From Bacteriovorax sp. Seq25_V (lineage in GTDB: Bacteria; Bdellovibrionota; Bacteriovoracia; Bacteriovoracales; Bacteriovoracaceae), in the NCBI RefSeq assembly GCF_000447795.1, contig NZ_AUNI01000009.1:310001-374000 (forward strand): a stretch of 64,000 nucleotides of DNA, given 5' to 3'. Shown piece by piece: positions 15,713-24,302 of the stretch; the stretch's first letter is position 1, and each line of letters begins with the position of its first letter. A program made the translations under genes and the position numbers. Below the pieces are notes generated by a model. That model made no database searches. It was given only the letters and a program-made list of their open reading frames with translations, and was not told where the DNA came from.

Positions 15713-18700
15713 TTATTCTTTTGTAAGTTTAATTTTTAGTGTCTCTCCATCAACATCAAAATCAATTCCGTCTGTCACCGCTTGTGCTGTTAGCGATGTT
15801 GCAAGAGTTTCTTTTGAGATGTGTTCTTTGTGAGCTTCAATCGCACTTGCAAGCTTCGCTGAAGCCTCATAAGCGATAGTGATTCTATCTTCAACATTGA
15901 ATCCACTTTCCTTACGAGTTCTTTGAACACGGTTTACAACCTCTCTAGCAAAACCTTCAAGGATGAGATCCTCTGAAAGGTTTGTATCGATATCAATTGA
16001 GATAAATCTATTTGAAAGAGCTTGTGTTCCTTCTTTCGCCTCTCTAAAGATTAAGATATCTTCAAGTGCAAAAGTTTGTCCTGCTAGCTCAAGAGAGCCC
16101 GTATCTTCAAGTTTTCCAAGTTCTTTCGCATCAAGCTTAGAGATTAGTCCTACAAATTTCCCAAACTCTTTTCCAAGTCTCTTACCAAGAACTGGCGAAT
16201 TAGGTTTGGCGTAAAGCTTGATATACTTATCTTCTTCTGTTGAGTACTCAACTGTCTTAACGTTAAGCTCTGATTGAATGTAACTTTCAAGCTTTGAGAT
16301 CTCTTTTAAAAGTGCCTCGTCTTTATGAATTACAGTAAGACTCGCAAGTGGAGTTTTAACTTTAATCTGTACTTGATTTCTCTTCTGTCTTCCAAGAAGA
16401 ATTAGCTGTTGCATTCTATCAACTGCATCTTCAAGGACTGGATTGATTTTTGCTTCAATCGCCACAGGGTAGTCATGTAAGTGAACAGACTCTGCTTTTT
16501 CGCTTGAGTCAAATTTCTTAAGCTCTAGGAAGATATGCTCAGAAAGGAATGGCGCAAATGGTGCCATTGCAATTGTAAGCTCTTTAAGAGTTAAAAATAG
16601 AGTTGTGTAGGCTTCACGCTTATCATCGTTAAGCCCGTCTCCCCAGAAACGAGAACGGTTAAGTCTAATATACCAGTTCGTAAGATCTTCAATAAAATTA
16701 AAGAGGGCAGGTACAACATTATAAAGTTTGTACTCGCTCATTTCTACTTCAATATTTTTCTTTAGTGTTTGAAGTTTTGAAATAACCCAGTTGTCAGTAA
16801 TGTTCTTTCCTTCAAGAGCATGCTTTGAGTAATCAAAACCATCAACTTCTGCATATGTCGTGAAGAACTTAAATGAGTTGTACCATGGAAGTAGGGCACG
16901 TCTTACCATGTCCTTAACTCCTGCATCAGTAAACCTTTGCTCTTCACCTTTAACTAGACCTGAGTTGATGAGATAAAGTCTTAGGGCATCTGAACCAAAT
17001 TCTTCCATAAGAATATCTGGAGCAGTGAAGTTACGAAGAGACTTACTCATCTTCTTACCATCTTCTGCAAGAACAAGCCCGTTAACAATAACATTTTTAA
17101 ATGCTGGCTTTCCAAATAAGGCAGTTGAAAGAATTGTTAGGGTATAGAACCAACCACGAGTTTGATCGAGACCTTCTGCAATGAACTCTGCTGGAAATCC
17201 ATTTTCAAAAACGTCTTGGTTTTCAAATGGGTAGTGTAGTTGTGCGTAAGGCATTGAACCTGACTCAAACCAACAGTCAAATACATCAGGGATACGCTTG
17301 TATGTTCCAGCTTCTCCTGCGATTGTGAAAGTCACATCATCAGCATACTCACGGTGAAGATCTGTTAGCTCTACTCCTGAACATTCTTTAAGCTCAGCAA
17401 CCGAACCAACACATTTCATATTACCAGTTTCGTCATTAATCCAAATTGGAAGTGGTGTTCCCCAAACTCTCGTTCTTGAAACTGCCCAGTCTCTCGCGCC
17501 TTCAAGCCACTTTCCAAATCTTCCGGCCTTGATGTGACCAGGAACCCAGTTGATTTGCTCGTTACTTGCGAGAAGCTTGTCTTTGAATTCTTCTACTTTT
17601 ACAAACCATTGAGGGATTGTTCTATAAATTAGTGGCGTTCCCGACCTGTAGCAGAATGGGTAACTATGTACGAGGTTTCCGTGATCAAAAAGAGTTCCAT
17701 TATCTTTAAGATCTTTGATGATATTTTTGTCAGCGTCTTTTACATACTGTCCAACATAGTCAGTAACTTCTTTTGTAAACTTTCCTGCATCATCAATTGG
17801 GCAAACTTCAACATTAACGTTGTGAGCTTTCATTACGCGATTATCGTCTTCCCCGAATGCTGGAGCTTGGTGAACAATACCTGTCCCGTTATCTGCTGTA
17901 ACGTACTCGTCTGTCATGATTGAGAATGCGCCATCATCTTTTAGATCTTGAAAGTATTTAAAGATCGGAGTGTATCTTCTTCCTTTTAAAGTTTCACCCT
18001 TAAAAGATTCACCGATGATTTCTAATTCTTTTTTCTTGTAAGCTTCAACACGCGCTTGCGCCATGATGATAACTTTTCCAGACTTATCTTTTACACGAAC
18101 ATAATCCATATCTGGACCAACACAAAGACCTAGGTTTGATGGAAGTGTCCATGGTGTTGTTGTCCAGGCCGCAAAGTACTCGTCTGCATCTTCTGCTTTA
18201 AATAGCACAGTAATCGCAGGATCTTGAACGTCACGGTAATCAAGACCGGCTTCAAAGTTTGAAAGACCCGTCCCTAGAGCAGTTGAGTAAGGTACGACTT
18301 TAGTCCCTTTGTAAACAAGGTCCTTGTCCCATAGAGACTTGAAAACCCACCAACAAGATTCCATGAAACTTGGATCCATTGTTTTATAGTCGTTATCAAA
18401 ATCAACCCAACGCCCAAGTCTTGTAACAGTTTTTCTCCACTCTGAAGTATAAGTTAGAACGATTTTTCTACACTCGTCGTTGTAACCTTTAACGCCAAAT
18501 TTCTCTAGCGCTTCGTGGGCAGTCATATTTAATTTCTTATTAATTTCTTGTTCAATTGGCAGACCATGTGTGTCCCATCCAAATCTTCTTTGAACGTAGC
18601 GACCTTTCATTGTCCAGTATCTTGGAACGATGTCTTTTAGAGTTCCAGCGAGAAGGTGACCGTGATGAGGAAGGCCTGTCGCAAACGGAGGGCCGTCATA

Positions 18701-18826
18701 GAAAATATATGGTTCTTTTTCTTTAGTTTGTTCAAGGGACTTTTCAAAAATCTTATTTTCTTCCCAAAATTTTAATACCTGATGTTCGCTCTCAACAAAT
18801 GAGAATGGACCTGTTTCTTGAGTCAT
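15713..18826 (-). CDS. ileS: Isoleucine-tRNA ligase, eukaryotic-like (type 2)
   Basis: The 1037-aa protein has the class I HIGH motif as GLPHHGHLLAG (residues 51-61), the editing domain in the middle, KMSKS in EDGKKMSKSLRNF (about residue 590), and a C-terminal anticodon-binding region. The opening FVESEHQVLKFWEENKIFEK and YWTMKGRYVQRRFGWDTHG are typical of the IleRS2 branch found in eukaryotes and some bacteria, which as a class tolerates mupirocin (established for the class, not tested here). It charges tRNA-Ile in the cytoplasm. The gene is monocistronic, with a terminator directly after it and a probable extended -10 promoter with a small dyad before it. A weak AAAGG lies nine bases before the ATG. 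Confidence 0.97.
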   Translation of the reverse strand: MTQETGPFSFVESEHQVLKFWEENKIFEKSLEQTKEKEPYIFYDGPPFATGLPHHGHLLAGTLKDIVPRYWTMKGRYVQRRFGWDTHGLPIEQEINKKLNMTAHEALEKFGVKGYNDECRKIVLTYTSEWRKTVTRLGRWVDFDNDYKTMDPSFMESCWWVFKSLWDKDLVYKGTKVVPYSTALGTGLSNFEAGLDYRDVQDPAITVLFKAEDADEYFAAWTTTPWTLPSNLGLCVGPDMDYVRVKDKSGKVIIMAQARVEAYKKKELEIIGESFKGETLKGRRYTPIFKYFQDLKDDGAFSIMTDEYVTADNGTGIVHQAPAFGEDDNRVMKAHNVNVEVCPIDDAGKFTKEVTDYVGQYVKDADKNIIKDLKDNGTLFDHGNLVHSYPFCYRSGTPLIYRTIPQWFVKVEEFKDKLLASNEQINWVPGHIKAGRFGKWLEGARDWAVSRTRVWGTPLPIWINDETGNMKCVGSVAELKECSGVELTDLHREYADDVTFTIAGEAGTYKRIPDVFDCWFESGSMPYAQLHYPFENQDVFENGFPAEFIAEGLDQTRGWFYTLTILSTALFGKPAFKNVIVNGLVLAEDGKKMSKSLRNFTAPDILMEEFGSDALRLYLINSGLVKGEEQRFTDAGVKDMVRRALLPWYNSFKFFTTYAEVDGFDYSKHALEGKNITDNWVISKLQTLKKNIEVEMSEYKLYNVVPALFNFIEDLTNWYIRLNRSRFWGDGLNDDKREAYTTLFLTLKELTIAMAPFAPFLSEHIFLELKKFDSSEKAESVHLHDYPVAIEAKINPVLEDAVDRMQQLILLGRQKRNQVQIKVKTPLASLTVIHKDEALLKEISKLESYIQSELNVKTVEYSTEEDKYIKLYAKPNSPVLGKRLGKEFGKFVGLISKLDAKELGKLEDTGSLELAGQTFALEDILIFREAKEGTQALSNRFISIDIDTNLSEDLILEGFAREVVNRVQRTRKESGFNVEDRITIAYEASAKLASAIEAHKEHISKETLATSLTAQAVTDGIDFDVDGETLKIKLTKE

Positions 18827-18862
18827 AAATTCAAACCTTTTTTCTATATGTTCTGCGCGCCA

Positions 18863-18891
18863 ATTCTAGCATGTTGAGTCTATTTTGACTC
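18863..18891 (-). promoter_or_regulatory. Probable ileS promoter with a dyad over the -35 region
   Basis: On the minus strand TGCTAGAAT (18871 down to 18863) is an extended -10 box. GAGTC-6 nt-GACTC (18876-18891) lies where the -35 would be. The start codon is about 37 bases downstream of the -10. No T-box-like leader is seen. Confidence 0.4.
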
Positions 18892-18964
18892 GCAAAAATT
18901 GCCCCTTAGGAGGTATTTTAGTCCGATTTTGCAGGAATTGACTCTCTGAGCCGAAATAGATGTT

Positions 18965-20395
18965 GTGAAATACTTAATTTTAATCCTATTTTTTTGGTCG
19001 AGCGTATTTGCTGAGGTCTCCTCAGAGTTTAAAGGACAAACAAAATCACTGACTAATTGGCAGGAGTTGAATGCTCAGGACTGGCTCAATGTTACGAAGT
19101 GGCAAGAGGATCGGGCCTTTAGAGATTCTTATAAATATTGGGAAACCTTAAAGCGTCTTTACAAACACCGTGAGCCAGTTGGGAGAATTCTTGAGTGTGT
19201 TGGAATCTGCATGAATTACCGCGACTCAGGACAACACTCATTGGTTTATCGCTCTGAAGTTATGGAGGGGGATGAAATCCAAACTTCTGCTGACAGCTAT
19301 CTTTGGATTTTTCTCTATGATGGAACACTTGTAAGGCTAGCACCAAAGTCATCAATCACATTTAAAGAAATTAATATTCTTGCAGATAAAATTTTTTGGC
19401 ATGCGAGAGTTAACCTTGGAAACGTTCTTTGGCTTAACCGTTCAACAAGTGTGTTAAAAGAACAGACTCTTAGGCAAACTGATCAGATTTTTTTTCCGCT
19501 AAGTTTGTATGATGCCAATCCTTTAGTTCGAGACACTTCAATGACTCTCGAAGAGTACCTTTTCTCTGATAACATTTTAACAGAACAACCTTATCAGCAG
19601 GCAAATTGGTTGATTGAAAAAAATAATAAGTGGATCAATAAAGTAAGTGAAGTTTTTCTCGTTCTACCAAATGCTAGTATTCATGGCCTTGAATTAAGTA
19701 TCGATACTTATGTCGGACTAGGACAGGCAAATTATTTTAAAGTGCGAGATGAAATTGAATTAGGGTTACTTTCTCCAAAGGTGAGAGAGTTCAAGTATAA
19801 CCTTAGGGGTTTTGCGAACGAAGAAATTAGTGAAGGTAGTTCTGGTTTTTGGTACGAAGTTCCAGCGAGTGCGAGAGAAGCAAATCAAATCTCAACTCCT
19901 CCAGAATTTTCTTTAAACGAGTTAATCACGAAGCGTATCCCTAGTATTTATCATGCGAGGGAGATTATGCTCGATAATTATTCTCGATTTATTTTTAAAG
20001 ACTTGAGCGTTGATGAACTTGCAAAGGATTATGGAATTAGAAAGTGGAATCAAGATGAGCTTTCTAAGAGAGTTGATTTTTTGTGGACATTTATGAGACG
20101 CCTGGAGACATCAAATCTTGTTGTGGCAAGTCGTTATAGAGAAAGTTTACTCGAAAAATATAATCTAAAAGATGATAATGTGATAAGAAGTGAGTATTAT
20201 ACACTGGCTTATGATCGTTATATGAAAGACGGAGAAGCTGGAAGAGAAAATATCTACGTGCCTAAACTTAATAGTGAGAAGAAAAAACGCTGGCAGATTA
20301 TGCACGGAATACGTACACGAAAACAAACTAAAGAAGATATTAGAAAGGCATATTATGAAGAAGTTAAACTTGATTCTGGCATCAGCCAGCCCTAG
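18965..20395 (+). CDS. Exported FecR-domain protein
   Basis: The 476-aa product begins at a GTG with a signal peptide (MKYLILILFFWSSVFAEVSS). Residues about 85-155 show the FecR-domain pattern: VYRSEVMEGDEIQTSADSYL then IFLYDGTLVRLAPKSSITF, that is, a 'damage/induce, GD-x-I-x-T, G-x-x-R-L-x-P-x-S' arrangement of periplasmic FecR sensor domains. The rest is helical and unassigned. Such free-standing FecR proteins occur in many Gram-negatives and may bind envelope components, and no sigma-factor gene lies nearby. No Shine-Dalgarno is obvious. The 3' end overlaps the start of maf by 41 bases, and the next genes follow without gaps, so it heads a four-gene operon. Confidence 0.72.
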   Translation: MKYLILILFFWSSVFAEVSSEFKGQTKSLTNWQELNAQDWLNVTKWQEDRAFRDSYKYWETLKRLYKHREPVGRILECVGICMNYRDSGQHSLVYRSEVMEGDEIQTSADSYLWIFLYDGTLVRLAPKSSITFKEINILADKIFWHARVNLGNVLWLNRSTSVLKEQTLRQTDQIFFPLSLYDANPLVRDTSMTLEEYLFSDNILTEQPYQQANWLIEKNNKWINKVSEVFLVLPNASIHGLELSIDTYVGLGQANYFKVRDEIELGLLSPKVREFKYNLRGFANEEISEGSSGFWYEVPASAREANQISTPPEFSLNELITKRIPSIYHAREIMLDNYSRFIFKDLSVDELAKDYGIRKWNQDELSKRVDFLWTFMRRLETSNLVVASRYRESLLEKYNLKDDNVIRSEYYTLAYDRYMKDGEAGRENIYVPKLNSEKKKRWQIMHGIRTRKQTKEDIRKAYYEEVKLDSGISQP

Positions 20396-20963
20396 AAGAA
20401 AAGAGCTACTTGGTTGGCTTGGAGTTCCTGTCAAAGTTAGTCCATCTGGCGTTGAAGAGATTACTGAACATACAATTCCTAGTGAGGTAGTTGCAGATCT
20501 TGCTGCTTTGAAAGGAAGAGATATCAAAGTTAGGGAAGCGAATGAAGATTCGTTTATTGTTGCTTCTGATACTATCGTTGTCATTGATGATGAAATTCTT
20601 GGGAAACCAAAAGATCGAGCTCATGCTCGTGAGATGCTTTTAAAGTTATCAGGTCGTAAGCACGAAGTTTATACTGCCGTCTATATGGGCTTAGGTGCAG
20701 CTGAAAAAACATTTGTGATTTGTTCTGAAGTCACATTTACTAAAATTTCTGATGAAATAATGGATCTTTATCTCGAAGGAGATGAGGCCCTCGATAAGGC
20801 AGGGGCTTACGGGATTCAAGGACAGGGGCTTCTCTTTGTTGAGAAATTAACCGGGTCATATTCGAATGTTGTAGGCTTTCCGTTATCTGATTTTATTAGA
20901 GAGATGAAATCGTTTCTAGCTGAGAATGGTTACAATAGTTCTGATTGGCGAAGTCTTTTTTAA
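20355..20963 (+). CDS. maf: Maf family nucleoside triphosphate pyrophosphatase
   Basis: The ATG at 20355 with AAAGG upstream gives the canonical start MKKLNLILASASPRRKELL. The 202-aa product has the Maf motifs SPRRKELL, IVASDTIVVIDDEILGKP and AYGIQGQGLLFVEKLTGSYS followed by NVVGFPL. Maf proteins hydrolyse modified or non-canonical nucleotides (dTTP/UTP or m7GTP subfamilies). The start lies inside the end of the FecR-domain gene, and the stop shares bases with the DUF167 start, so all are translated from one message. Subfamily substrate cannot be told with confidence by eye. Confidence 0.95.
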   Translation: MKKLNLILASASPRRKELLGWLGVPVKVSPSGVEEITEHTIPSEVVADLAALKGRDIKVREANEDSFIVASDTIVVIDDEILGKPKDRAHAREMLLKLSGRKHEVYTAVYMGLGAAEKTFVICSEVTFTKISDEIMDLYLEGDEALDKAGAYGIQGQGLLFVEKLTGSYSNVVGFPLSDFIREMKSFLAENGYNSSDWRSLF

Positions 20964-21328
20964 TGATTAACGAACTTTGCGAATTTCTTCAAACGATTGG
21001 TATTGAGACAAAACTTTATCGTGAAACCGATGACGGTGGTGTGCTTTCTATTAGTGTTTGGGCGAAACCTGGTAGTAAAGTTGAAAAGTGTTCTCTTGGC
21101 GAAACAGGAGAAATCGTTCTATATTTTCGAGAAAAGCCAATTGAAGGGAAGGCGAACAAGGCTATCGCAAAGAGTCTTGGCAAGATTTTAGGTGTTGGTG
21201 CCAAAAATGTTGAGATCGACCAAGGCGAGAAGTCTCGTCATAAGAAAATACTTCTATATTTTGCGTTCACAAATGATAAGAATTTAAGCTACTATAAATC
21301 TAAGTTTGCAATTATCACTGGAAATTAA
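20963..21328 (+). CDS. DUF167 / YggU family protein
   Basis: The start ATG overlaps the maf stop (TAATG). The 121-aa product holds the DUF167 core: VLSISVWAKPGSKVEKCSLG, then FREKPIEGKANKAIAKSLGK and a KSRHKKILL end. Family members are small cytoplasmic alpha/beta proteins of unknown activity. Compared with E. coli YggU the protein has short additions at both ends. Its neighbour maf is a common partner in many genomes, as I recall. Its own stop overlaps the next start (TAATG). Confidence 0.9.
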   Translation: MINELCEFLQTIGIETKLYRETDDGGVLSISVWAKPGSKVEKCSLGETGEIVLYFREKPIEGKANKAIAKSLGKILGVGAKNVEIDQGEKSRHKKILLYFAFTNDKNLSYYKSKFAIITGN

Positions 21329-21804
21329 TGAGTTTTAAACTATTTCTCCCATTCCTTTTTTCTCTTTCTTGTTTCGCTCAAGCAGAGCCAAGTACTTTTG
21401 AATATACTCGTAGTATGTACAAGAAGGTTGAATCAATCTCTGAATTAAAACCTGAAGAGTTTGATCTGAAGATTAATGATATTCGTGCAGAGATTGATCG
21501 TTTTGTTGAACACAAAAAAGGAGTCTGCCAGGGGGACTTTTCTACGGTTATCATTGGTGATGAAGTAAGTAAGAATAATGAATTCAAGTTGAATAAGAGT
21601 GAACAGGAGCTTTGCTATAGAGAGCTTAAAGCTTTGCAAATTACTTATATCAATAATCTCTTCAATGCTAGAAAGAAGTATCTTGATTTTTTACATGTAG
21701 AACGTGTGAAACAATTAGGTGCGGTTAGGGAAGAGGCGCTAAAGCAATTACAGGCAACCTTTGACAAAAAGTTGCCTTCGAAAAATTCAGGATCGAAGAG
21801 ATAA
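21328..21804 (+). CDS. Exported coiled-coil-like protein of unknown function
   Basis: The start overlaps the stop of the DUF167 gene. The 158-aa product has a signal peptide (MSFKLFLPFLFSLSCFAQAE); the Cys in SLSCFAQ is not a convincing lipobox. The mature part is helical and charged, with cysteines in GVCQGDF and ELCYREL, and probably forms a coiled coil at the C-terminus (REEALKQLQATFDKKL). No family is recognised. It is the last gene of the FecR-maf-DUF167 operon, and its stop lies in the arm of an inverted repeat shared with the opposite-strand small gene. Confidence 0.68.
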   Translation: MSFKLFLPFLFSLSCFAQAEPSTFEYTRSMYKKVESISELKPEEFDLKINDIRAEIDRFVEHKKGVCQGDFSTVIIGDEVSKNNEFKLNKSEQELCYRELKALQITYINNLFNARKKYLDFLHVERVKQLGAVREEALKQLQATFDKKLPSKNSGSKR

Positions 21805-21822
21805 GGCTTAAGCCTTAGTCTC
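21797..21822. terminator. Inverted repeat spanning two convergent stop codons
   Basis: AGAGATAAGGCT and AGCCTTAGTCTCT form an almost perfect inverted repeat with one bulge. The plus-strand stop (21802-21804) and the minus-strand stop (21808-21810) both fall inside it. No T run follows, so efficiency as a terminator is uncertain. Confidence 0.5.
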
Positions 21823-22005
21823 TTCTGATAGTACTTCTGATCTTAATAGAGCTTTTGTTGGTCTTAGAGACTTTACTTTAAGGATCGATCTCTTTGGTCT
21901 TAAGCTCGATCTCTTTCTCAGGGTTTGAACTGGAGTTACATTAAATGTAATACTCGCAGGAGTCATTCCCTTTTTTGTTGGTGTTGATAAATTTTCAGAC
22001 GACAT
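21808..22005 (-). CDS. Small basic protein of unknown function, 65 aa
   Basis: A well-placed AGGAGAAAG seven bases before the ATG supports translation. The protein is rich in Lys, Arg and Ser and has a loose repeat: TLRKRSSLRPKRSILKV, then KSLRPTKALLRSEV. There is no signal peptide or membrane helix. A basic, repetitive, probably unstructured protein of this size could bind nucleic acid, but no family is recognised. A 12-bp stem-loop abuts the ribosome site in the leader. It is convergent with the upstream operon and shares a hairpin with it. Confidence 0.6.
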   Translation of the reverse strand: MSSENLSTPTKKGMTPASITFNVTPVQTLRKRSSLRPKRSILKVKSLRPTKALLRSEVLSEETKA

Positions 22006-22008
22006 TTT

Positions 22009-22058
22009 CTTTCTCCTGTTAACTAAGGTTCAAAATCTTTTTTTAGACCTTAATTAAC
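22009..22058 (-). promoter_or_regulatory. Leader hairpin abutting the ribosome site of the 65-aa gene
   Basis: GTTAACTAAGGT (22018-22029) and ACCTTAATTAAC (22047-22058) pair over 12 positions with one mismatch around a 17-base loop. On the minus strand the stem ends directly against AGGAGAAAG (22009-22017). The position suggests control of translation or message stability. Confidence 0.5.
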
Positions 22059-22370
22059 AGACAAGCGACTAGATGAAGTACTTACGGGGCTCTCTGTGAA
22101 CTAAGGGCTAGACTGTAAAACAAACGCAATTGTTTTCGTCAATGGCTGCTCCTTTTGCCGTTGTAATAAAAAAGAACAAAATCATATCGGTCATTGATGG
22201 TCTAAACATTAGTGCATCTCGCGATAGAGTAATTATATCAAAAACTTACCGTTCTTGTAAAGCTGCGTCATCATAGGGGATGAAAATTACACGAATCCAA
22301 GGTCAAGTCGTTGTAAATACGTTATTTTTGAGAGAGAATGTTGGGGAATAGTTTTATTAAAGAGGACCAA
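22059..22370. other. Intergenic stretch without a convincing gene
   Basis: The stretch lies between the divergent small basic gene and the TRAP operon. A 44-codon frame at 22142-22276 (MAAPFAVVIKKNKIISV...) has no ribosome site and is not called. No tRNA fold or strong terminator is seen. The end must hold the TRAP operon promoter. Confidence 0.5.
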
Positions 22371-23330
22371 ATGGGCAATAAATATTTGCACTATCTTTTT
22401 CTGTGCATCTTTGTAGTTATTTCGACATCGTGTTCACTAGTTAAAAAAGCAGCAATCACTCCAACTGGAATGATTATCTATGATGCTTCTTTCGATCAGC
22501 AAATTGAAAATGATTGGCAGGTTTTTGAAAATTCTATCTACGGAAATATTAAATTGGTTGAAGGTTTTCTTTCTCAAGATGAGGGAAATAAAAATCTTCT
22601 GGCAACACTTTTAAAAGCTTATACAGCAAAAGGTTTTGCAATTGATGAAACTTATCTTCTTCAAGATCAGCTTGCTGAAAAAGAAAACTCAGTCCATTTA
22701 AAGAGAGCTTTAAACTCTTATACGAAAGCACTTTATTACGGAGTGAGATATCTTGATGGGATAGAGCTTTCTTCATACGTTAACTCACCAGATGAGTTAA
22801 CAAAAGTTTTAGACTCTAAGCTTGGTAGTTCGACTCGAGATTTAGAAGTGGCCATGTACCTAGGACAATCCCTTGGTTCACTTGTTAATCTGCAACGTAC
22901 AAATATGAAGGTAATTTCTTACCTTCCTGTCGCAAAAGCTCTTTATGACTGGGCATGTTCTCGTGACCCTAAGCTAAATTATGGAGCTTGTGAAATTTTC
23001 TATGCAACATACGAAGCTGGAAGACCAAGAATGCTAGGTGGTAATCCTCAGAAAGGGAGAGAGATCTTTGAAAATGCTATTCGTGCTTGGCCAAAGAATT
23101 GGTTAGTAAGAGCTAGCTTTGTACAGTTCTATGCGATACCGATGCTTGAAGAAGATATCTATGAAGAACAAGAGAGTTTTATCTCTCAAGTTGCAAGAGA
23201 AGAAAGCAATAGCCAATACTGGCAGGGTGAAACAATTGCGCTTCCTGAAAAAAATTACGTGAGCGTTTTTAATATGATCGCAACAAAGAGAATGAATATT
23301 ATTAAAAAATATAGGAAATCAATTTTCTAA
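22371..23330 (+). CDS. TRAP transporter TatT component lipoprotein
   Basis: The ATG at 22371 preceded by AGAGGA is preferred to the in-frame ATG at 22338. The 319-aa product has a lipoprotein signal (VVISTSC lipobox) and then helical repeats matching TatT, the TPR-like T component of TRAP transporters: conserved stretches include SYTKALYYGVRYL, VAMYLGQSLGSLVNL and YEAGRPRMLGGNPQKGREIF. TatT forms a periplasmic trimer with a pore, and some bind the DctP receptor. The following genes are the receptor and both membrane subunits, which supports the call. Confidence 0.85.
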   Translation: MGNKYLHYLFLCIFVVISTSCSLVKKAAITPTGMIIYDASFDQQIENDWQVFENSIYGNIKLVEGFLSQDEGNKNLLATLLKAYTAKGFAIDETYLLQDQLAEKENSVHLKRALNSYTKALYYGVRYLDGIELSSYVNSPDELTKVLDSKLGSSTRDLEVAMYLGQSLGSLVNLQRTNMKVISYLPVAKALYDWACSRDPKLNYGACEIFYATYEAGRPRMLGGNPQKGREIFENAIRAWPKNWLVRASFVQFYAIPMLEEDIYEEQESFISQVAREESNSQYWQGETIALPEKNYVSVFNMIATKRMNIIKKYRKSIF

Positions 23331-23343
23331 TCTAGGATTTTAA

Positions 23344-24300
23344 ATGAAAGTATTGTTACTTAGTATTTTATCTTTATCAGTTTTCGCTTCAACAATCAAA
23401 GTTGGTGTACTTGCTCCAGAAGGAACAAGTTGGGCTAAAAATCTTTCGAAGATGGCAAAAGAAATTAAGGACGCAACTAAGGGTGATGTAAAAATTAAAT
23501 TTTACTTTGGCGGATCTCAAGGAGATGAGCCAGATGTTTTAAGAAAAATTCACGTAGGCCAGCTTCATGGTGGTATCTTCACAGGGAAAACTCTTGGGGA
23601 AATCAATGGGGATGTTAGAGTAATGGAGCTTCCATTTACTTTCTATAATGACAGAGAGAAAGCACTAAGAACTGTTGAAAAACTAACTCCATTCTTTAAT
23701 TCGAAGTTTGAAAAAGGTGGATTTAAAAATCTTGGCTTCTTTGAAATTGGAATTGTTTACTTTGTTTCTAGCAAAGAGACAAAATCAATTAATGACCTTG
23801 GTGGTTTAAAAATTTGGTCATGGGAAGGGGATAAGCTTGTTTCAACAATGATTGATACAATGAAGTTAATCTCGGTTCCGCTACCAATTACTGATGTTCT
23901 TTCAAGTCTTTCAACAGGTATTATTGATGCAGCTTATGCTCCTCCGCTAGGAATTCTTTCACTTCAGTGGAACACAAAAGTTAAGTACCTTGTCGACTTT
24001 CCACTTTCATTTTCTATCGGAGCATTCCTAATTAACGATAAGATCTGGAGCAAAATCTCTCCAGCAAATCAAAAAATAGTTAATGAAATCTCTGCTAAAT
24101 ATGTAAAGAATGTAAACTCTTCAAATGATTTGGACAATAAAGATGCTCTTAGTGTACTAAGAAGTGGTGGGATTAAATTTATTGAATATCCTGCAGCTGA
24201 TATTGAAAAAGGAAAAATGTTTAGACAAGAGATTATCAAGAAATTAAAAGGTAATCTCTTCAGCGAAGAAGCATTAAAGAAATTAGAAGAAAACTTATAA
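23344..24300 (+). CDS. TRAP transporter solute-binding receptor (DctP family)
   Basis: The 318-aa product has a signal peptide (MKVLLLSILSLSVFAST) and the DctP fold markers: IKVGVLAPEGTSWAKNLSKM at the mature N-terminus, FGGSQGDEPDVLRKIHVGQ, then GLKIWSWEGDKLVSTMIDTM in the ligand-binding half. In most DctP proteins an Arg in the second half binds a carboxylate. Here the usual position reads around KIWSW, without an obvious Arg, so the ligand may not be a simple carboxylate. It starts 14 bases after the TatT stop and precedes the DctQ gene by 2 bases. Confidence 0.92.
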   Translation: MKVLLLSILSLSVFASTIKVGVLAPEGTSWAKNLSKMAKEIKDATKGDVKIKFYFGGSQGDEPDVLRKIHVGQLHGGIFTGKTLGEINGDVRVMELPFTFYNDREKALRTVEKLTPFFNSKFEKGGFKNLGFFEIGIVYFVSSKETKSINDLGGLKIWSWEGDKLVSTMIDTMKLISVPLPITDVLSSLSTGIIDAAYAPPLGILSLQWNTKVKYLVDFPLSFSIGAFLINDKIWSKISPANQKIVNEISAKYVKNVNSSNDLDNKDALSVLRSGGIKFIEYPAADIEKGKMFRQEIIKKLKGNLFSEEALKKLEENL

Positions 24301-24302
24301 AT

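Noticed and set aside
15713..18964. T-box or other leader riboswitch for ileS
   Set aside because: The upstream region has no T-box-like conserved core or antiterminator, and the promoter candidate lies close to the start codon.
22142..22276. 44-codon frame (MAAPFAVVIKK...) upstream of the TRAP operon
   Set aside because: There is no Shine-Dalgarno and no recognisable feature; kept only as a note.
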